Of a stretch of 64,000 nt of DNA, positions 58,980 to 64,000 are shown one piece after another. Source of the DNA: Branchiostoma floridae (taxonomy: Eukaryota; Chordata; Leptocardii; Amphioxiformes; Branchiostomatidae); the NCBI RefSeq assembly GCF_000003815.2, contig NC_049990.1, positions 8,940,290 to 9,004,289 of the forward strand. Direction: 5' to 3'. Under the pieces are notes generated by a model. The model ran no database searches, had not been told where the DNA came from, and saw only the letters and a program-made list of their open reading frames with translations. A program made the position numbers and the translations under genes. Positions within the stretch are counted from its first letter, which is position 1; every line of letters starts with the position of its first letter.

Positions 58980-59797
58980 AACCACTAATTCAGCACTAAG
59001 GACGGAGTAAGGGCTTGTAATCATTATCTTAGTGTGCACACTCGCGCACTGTTATTTACCGTGTCAAACTAAAACTAACGAGGAGAAAATCATTCCGGCA
59101 AATTTGCATTAAGTGTCGGTTAGGTTTGACTGCATTTTATTTCTGTCAACAATCCGTTTGTGTAACGTTGGTTATTTCATTGCCTAACCACTAATTCAGC
59201 ACTAAGGACGGAGTAAGGCCTTGTAATCATTACCTTAGTGTGCACACTCGCGCTCTGTTATTTACCGTGTATATCTGAAATTAATAAGGAGAAAATCATT
59301 CCGACGACTTTGAATTAAGTGTCGGTTAGGCAAGACTGCATTTTATTTCTGTCAACAATCCGTTTGTGTAACGTTGGTGATTAATTTCATTGCCTAACCA
59401 CAAATTCAGCACTAAGGACGGAGTAAGGACTTGTAATCATTACCATAGTGTGCACACTGGCGCGCTGTTATTTTCTGTGTATATCTGACATTAATAAGGA
59501 GAAAATCATTCCGACGACTTTGAATTAAGTGTCGGTTAGGCAAGACTGCATTTTATTTCTGTCAACAATCCGTTTGTGTAACGTTGGTTATTTCATTGCC
59601 TAACCACTAATTCAGCACTAAGGACGGAGTAAGGCCTTGTAATCATTACCTTAGTGTGCACACTCGCGCACTGTTATTTACCGTGTATTTCTGAAATTAA
59701 TAAGGAGAAAATTATTCCGGCGACTTTGCATTAAGTGTCGGTTAGGGATTATTCCATTTTATTTCTGTCAACAATCCGTTTGTGAAACGTTGGTGAT
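58980..59797. repeat. Tandem array, four copies of a ~206-bp unit
   Basis: Units begin with AACCACTAATTCAGCACTAA at 58980, 59186, 59396 and 59602 (spacing 206, 210 and 206). Each contains GTGTGCACACTCGCGC, GGAGAAAATCATTCCG, AAGTGTCGGTTAGG and CAATCCGTTTGTGTAACGTT. Copies 2-4 are closely similar, while the first and last diverge more, as in arrays homogenised from the middle. No coding frame spans the units. Confidence 0.92.
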
Positions 59798-59980
59798 TCC
59801 ATAGCGCTTGACAGCAAGTAAGAAAAATACAACAGCGCTTAAATGTATAGCATAAGTCAATTCATGTAGCTTTTGTGTTTTACGGTCAGAGATGGGTGAA
59901 ACAACAGGGATGTTCAATATATACAGACAAAATGTCAGAAAAAAGAAAGTATTTTAAACCATGCTTTTGAGCATTTCTTT

Positions 59981-60255
59981 GGGTCTAGTGGCTAGGTTAC
60001 CGGACATGAGACCGAGATGTCACTGGTTTGAAGTTCAAGAAGCACCTCATACAACTTTCCTCACTACACCGAGGTGAAAAATGGTTGCCCTGTTTCTTTG
60101 GTGGAGGTTAAAGGCAGTAAATGGAGAGGGGCGGGTTCTGCCTTTCAAAACCGAGCCCAAACACACGCAGTAGATCAAGGAGGCTATACCTTCCAAATAT
60201 ATATAACCTCCGACCTTCCAAAACCATATCCAGTTGCTTGAGTAACTACTTTTTG
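59981..60255 (+). repeat. tRNA-derived SINE
   Basis: The tRNA-like head has an A-box-like TGGCTAGGTTACCGG near 59989 and a B-box-like GGTTTGAAGTT at 60025-60035. The body contains CCTCACTACACCGAGGTGAA and GGGTTCTGCCTTTCAAAACC. The 3' part reads CATATCCAGTTGCTTGAGTA. Body parts recur at 37900-38060 and 46543-47495. Confidence 0.75.
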
Positions 60256-61229
60256 GCGTACATAGAACCTTCTTTAGTAATGATCAATCAGATCCTACGG
60301 TGCCATAAGATAGTATCAAAGCTGACCAAGGATTGATATCAAAGCTGATCCGGAGTTTAGCCGGCTACGGGAGTCAAACAGGCACGGGAAGTTTGATACT
60401 ATAACTAGACATTACGCACCGTGGATCTGGTTGGAGATTACTTCTTCAGTAGATTAGCAACCGGCTGCCCCTACGGCCTTAGAGAGGCATGGCAAATACA
60501 GTTGTGAAATTAGTGACTAGCGCATTGTTGGTGGTTAATGGCCGTGTATATACTAGTATCTTGCCAATTAGCGCTACAGAGTTCTGGATTTTACATAAAG
60601 TGGTAATAGGCCTTGGGAGAATAACAGCTGCAGTGGGTTACAAAGAATGCTGCAATGTGATCTATAATTTTTTATTAATTTGACAAACGTAAAGACTATT
60701 GGCATTCGTAATTAAAAAAAGGAGAAAATCTCTACCTACTGACAATATCTTTAAAGACCGTTGTACGAAACACAACATTTATTTCCAAGGACGAAGATTA
60801 CAGACTTACCTCGTATGCAACTGAAACCTTGCGTAACTAGCATTAATCAAGGCCATTATATAACGCCCTTGCATTAATTGACCTAAGTCAGTTATGTAGT
60901 GGTTTTCAACGGTGCTCGATCAGCTCATTTCCTTCCAGCATTGACAAGATCGGCTGATGTGTGAAACACCTGGTGATGTTTTGTAAGAGTCAAAATTGGA
61001 TTATGATTTGCGGCAGCACACCAAGCGCGATCGCTGTGAGATGAGTAGTATTGAGTTATATGCTCATAAGTAGTGGAATTGATGACATTTGCGGTTTCAA
61101 AAGGCGTATTTCGTTCCTATGACGATTTTTTCCTTTTGACTTTGAAGCGCTGCTTGCTTCTTTCCCATCAAACAACATCGATGAAAACACGTTGTGTAAA
61201 ACGTGAAAGAAAACATTTCATAACATGCG
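60256..61229. other. Intergenic, possible GPCR promoter region
   Basis: No supported exon. The right part lies just upstream of the GPCR first exon and probably holds its 5' UTR. Confidence 0.4.
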
Positions 61230-61292
61230 ATGGAAAAGTATATAGGTACACATTTGCAACCATCATTGGACCTTTCGCTACTTGACTATACG

Positions 61293-61598
61293 ATGGCTGG
61301 GATCGCCAACGGAACCGGACTCGCCGACGACACTAACGGCACGGCCGAAGACGGCTGGCCTACGATCCTTCCCTCCGAACTTAAGGCGACGTTCGTCAGC
61401 CTCATTGACCTGGGTCTCGTCCTGGGGAACGTCTTCGTGGTGGTGGTGATCCTAAGGGCTCCGTCGCTAAGAAACTACACGGGTTACCTGACTGTTTCCC
61501 TGGCGTGCGCAGACATGTTACCGGGTCTGTTGGTCATCCCCTTCAGCGTGAAGCCGGCCTGGACCGGGCACTGGATGTACGGCGAAACACTCTGTATG
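61293..61598 (+). CDS. Rhodopsin-class GPCR, first coding exon (partial gene)
   Basis: There are 102 codons from ATG (an earlier in-frame ATG at 61230 would add 21) to donor ATG|GTAGGT in phase 0. The extracellular N terminus MAGIANGTGLADDTNGTAED has two N-glycosylation sequons (N-G-T). TM1 contains the class A G-N motif (LVLGNVFVVVVILR). The first intracellular loop is APSLRNYTGY. TM2 contains the conserved L-A-C-A-D (LACADMLPGLLVIPF). Loop 1 has WTGHWMYGETLCM, whose Cys is the usual TM3 disulfide partner. The pattern is close to aminergic-type receptors, but the ligand cannot be named from this much. TM3-TM7 are not in the window and must lie in later exons. Confidence 0.88.
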
Positions 61599-63720
61599 GT
61601 AGGTGTACACAAATAAATAAAATAGTAGATGTCCACAAGCGTAGTAACATGGAGGTCACTTTCGTCGTAGGACGCGTACGCCGTACGCCTTTTATGTCTT
61701 TCGATTTATCATTTGCAAAATGTAACAAGATATCACCTGTAAAGTCATGACGGCATTGCTGATGTTTGAGAGTCAACATATGGCACGGACAGCTAGCATA
61801 CTAGTACATACTAGTACACGAACATACTAGTAACATAGACAGAGATTTAATTTTGAAGTAAGCCGTCACGTAACAAACCGCCGACAAGGCTTTAAGACAG
61901 AATTTTTGGTAACAAGAAAACTGATCTTTGCACCACACGAACACGACTATTTTTAGAATGTTCTCACTTTGAGATCAATCGTATGAAGATCGTACTACGG
62001 ATGTGACCAGACTCACAGGTGTGTATTGTACGACTGGTATGTATGACAGTAGATTTGGAAAATTATTGGGCAGTCATTCATGTATCGTGTACCTACCTTG
62101 TTCAGCCGTCTTTCGAATGGTCGGGTGGGTCATAGCCTCCACAAAAATCGGACGAAAAATATCTCACGACATATGATGTGTAACTGAGGTTTTAGGTTCA
62201 ACAGGTTTTGTTGTGTTATATGTTTTTATTTGCATAAAGGCGTGGGTGGTGATTTGTCTAGTCGAATATTTCAAATCATAGCAAAGGAAAACGTTGAGAT
62301 ATCAGTCTACAATTTTCCAGAGAGCTCCGCAATTGGATCGTACTCAAAGCTGCCAATTGTTTGGCCTCTTTTTTTTCTTACGTTAATGTTCACCAATGGG
62401 CGAGAGAAGTAACATTATCCTTACTGTGTTTTGAACAAACCTACAAGCGCAAGATGAATGCTTAAAATTTCCAAGGTCAGCGCTTTTTTTTTGGATTAGA
62501 GCCCCCAGGGGAAGCAATTGTAAACTTAAGAGATACAACTAAGTATAAACCGTATCTGTTTATTGCGTGTTATGTGAAGTAGAATTGAGTTACTGCAGGC
62601 ACGCAATATCGTGTATTTTAAGATACTTATGGTAGTCTTCAAGTAGATTTATCGGTGGAAAGGCAGTATGTGTTCAAAGGACCAACATGGTATCCAACCG
62701 GCTCCCGCGGCCGGTTGCATAATAGTTGGCCGCTTGGATACTGCCTTGCCACCGATACATCTACTTGGAGATTTATTACGTAAGGTGGAATCCGACCGAT
62801 CAAAACATTAAGACAAAGTCACCGTTTTGAGCCATTTTTTTTTCAATTTGCCGCTTGAATTTTCCGCCATTCTGTCCACACGGAGTTTTGTGGCCGGAAC
62901 TTGTCAGTAGCTAGGTTATACAAAAAAATAAGAGCTTTCGCCCGGCTCGCTTTCGCACTGTTTACCAAAGCAGGAGCAGTGAAAGTCATGAGAATATGTG
63001 AAAATTGATAGCAAAATCAGATTATCAATAATCGAAAACATTTGTAGTGTTGGCACCAAAATTCTACACCTTTAAACGATTTGAACTGATCATTTTACTT
63101 AATCTAAGATAATATGCTCTCTGCTTCACCAAATGTCCCTTTGTTTGATGAATAAATGGGCTAATTGCTGAAGATCCGGGTCAATTGTGGACTCAAAGCA
63201 AGAGATGATTTACGTTGCTAAGACTGCAAATTGAAGAACAGCTATTCACACACACACTACAAACATTGTTATTACGCTTAGCCCCAGATCTCCTCACACC
63301 GACCTATTTTTCTCGGCACTGTTTTTTATTCATAAGAAAAGTTGACAAACATGTATCCAGAAGTTGTTTTTGAGATCAGCACAAGATTTCGCAACATTGC
63401 ATTGGCCAATAGTTATTTGCGATATAAATGAAGAAAAGAAGAGGAACGTTATTTCATGACAATTGTAAAGGATACAATGTGTGGCAACGTACAAACAAAG
63501 CATACAAAATAGTTGAACTATGTGTGTTATAGTATGTATATAGTTGATTTATTTGGACAGCATGCACTCCGGACAGGGGTAACAGAATATTGTTTTTGAT
63601 ATTGGAACTGTTACCTATTTCAAATTCAATGTCAACTGGACAATCTATTTTTTATTCAAAAATATTATCTGCAGAATCAGAACAATTGTTTCTGATGTTG
63701 AGGCCCCGCTCAAGCCGACA
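61599..63720. other. Probable GPCR intron 1
   Basis: No second GPCR exon was recognised. The foldback repeat at 62637-62770 lies here. Short open frames have no family support. Confidence 0.5.
62637..62770. repeat. Foldback repeat with nested hairpin
   Basis: The arms CTTCAAGTAGATTTATCGGT.. (62637-62669) and 62736-62770 are complementary with few mismatches. AACCGG..CCGGTT around CTCCCGCGG forms an inner hairpin. A small MITE is likely. Confidence 0.8.
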
Positions 63721-63732
63721 CCTGTTAGTTTC

Positions 63733-64000
63733 CCTTTTTTATTTATTTTACCAGGAACATACAACTCAGGTCAGACTAGACCTGCTTTTCAGGCAATCCT
63801 GGGCATACATAGAAACAACACAATAACAATAAAGACATATTTCAATAACAACATAGCTGTAAAAATAGCATTACTAAGCAATTAGGTATAAGTCATTTGG
63901 CGCTTAAATGTCCTGAACTTCACCAGACTACGTGATTCGAGAGGCAGCTTGTTCCACAGCTACACGCCGTAGTACTGCAGACTGCCACGAAATGACGTCA
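63733..64000 (-). mobile_element. 3' end of a non-LTR retrotransposon (degenerate)
   Basis: On the minus strand the translation reads SFRGSLQYYGV, a stop, then LWNKLPLESRSLVKFRTFKR, the characteristic C-terminal end of LINE reverse-transcriptase proteins. A short 3' UTR follows, ending in an AAATAAATAAAA tail near 63733. The in-frame TAG means this copy is not intact. The rest lies beyond the window. Confidence 0.7.

Noticed and set aside
59989-60035. Functional tRNA gene
   Set aside because: The A and B boxes are diverged and no acceptor stem pairs; the SINE body follows, so it is a tRNA-derived repeat.

Overview
The window is animal nuclear DNA. Short exons with GT..AG introns, long AT-leaning introns and many small foldback and SINE-like repeats point to an invertebrate deuterostome. 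The repeat style and the single RhoGEF gene that resembles both ARHGEF4 and SPATA13 suggest a lancelet (Branchiostoma). That assignment is inference; no species marker was read. There is one assembly gap (283 N, 13792-14074).

Layout. Positions 1-9 kb hold repeats only: a roughly 6-kb segment bounded by an 18-bp terminal inverted repeat, a 26-bp minisatellite, and several hairpins. SPRYD7 (five exons, minus strand) lies at 9.0-11.7 kb. Head to head with it, 812 bp away, at 12.5-15.6 kb is a five-exon plus-strand gene for a FrnE/DsbA-like thioredoxin-fold oxidoreductase. Its first active-site Cys codon is an in-frame TGA, and a well-formed SECIS element lies in its 3' UTR just before the poly(A) signal. 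It is therefore a selenoprotein with a U-P-W-C redox motif. This is the main discovery in the window, and ordinary gene prediction would break the gene.

From 24.0 to 58.8 kb runs one large plus-strand gene. I reconstructed 17 coding exons (8,961 nt, 2,986 aa) whose phases all agree. It encodes an Asef-type Rho guanine nucleotide exchange factor: a very long disordered N-terminal part, mostly from one 5.1-kb exon, followed by SH3, DH and PH domains and a short basic tail. Three further candidate first exons (17.5, 40.4 and 41.7 kb) all end in phase 0. They can join the phase-0 exon at 44.9 kb but not the phase-1 giant exon, so they would make short isoforms without it. The 41.7-kb exon encodes a hydrophobic membrane-type segment. 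A possible alternative terminal exon is at 33.6 kb.

After the RhoGEF come a four-copy ~206-bp tandem array (59.0-59.8 kb), a tRNA-derived SINE (60.0 kb), the first exon of a rhodopsin-class GPCR (61.3-61.6 kb, incomplete) and the 3' end of a non-LTR retrotransposon on the minus strand (63.7 kb to the window end). The intron and intergenic repeats include an hAT-like MITE family with 5-bp target duplications and a piggyBac-like MITE flanked by TTAA.
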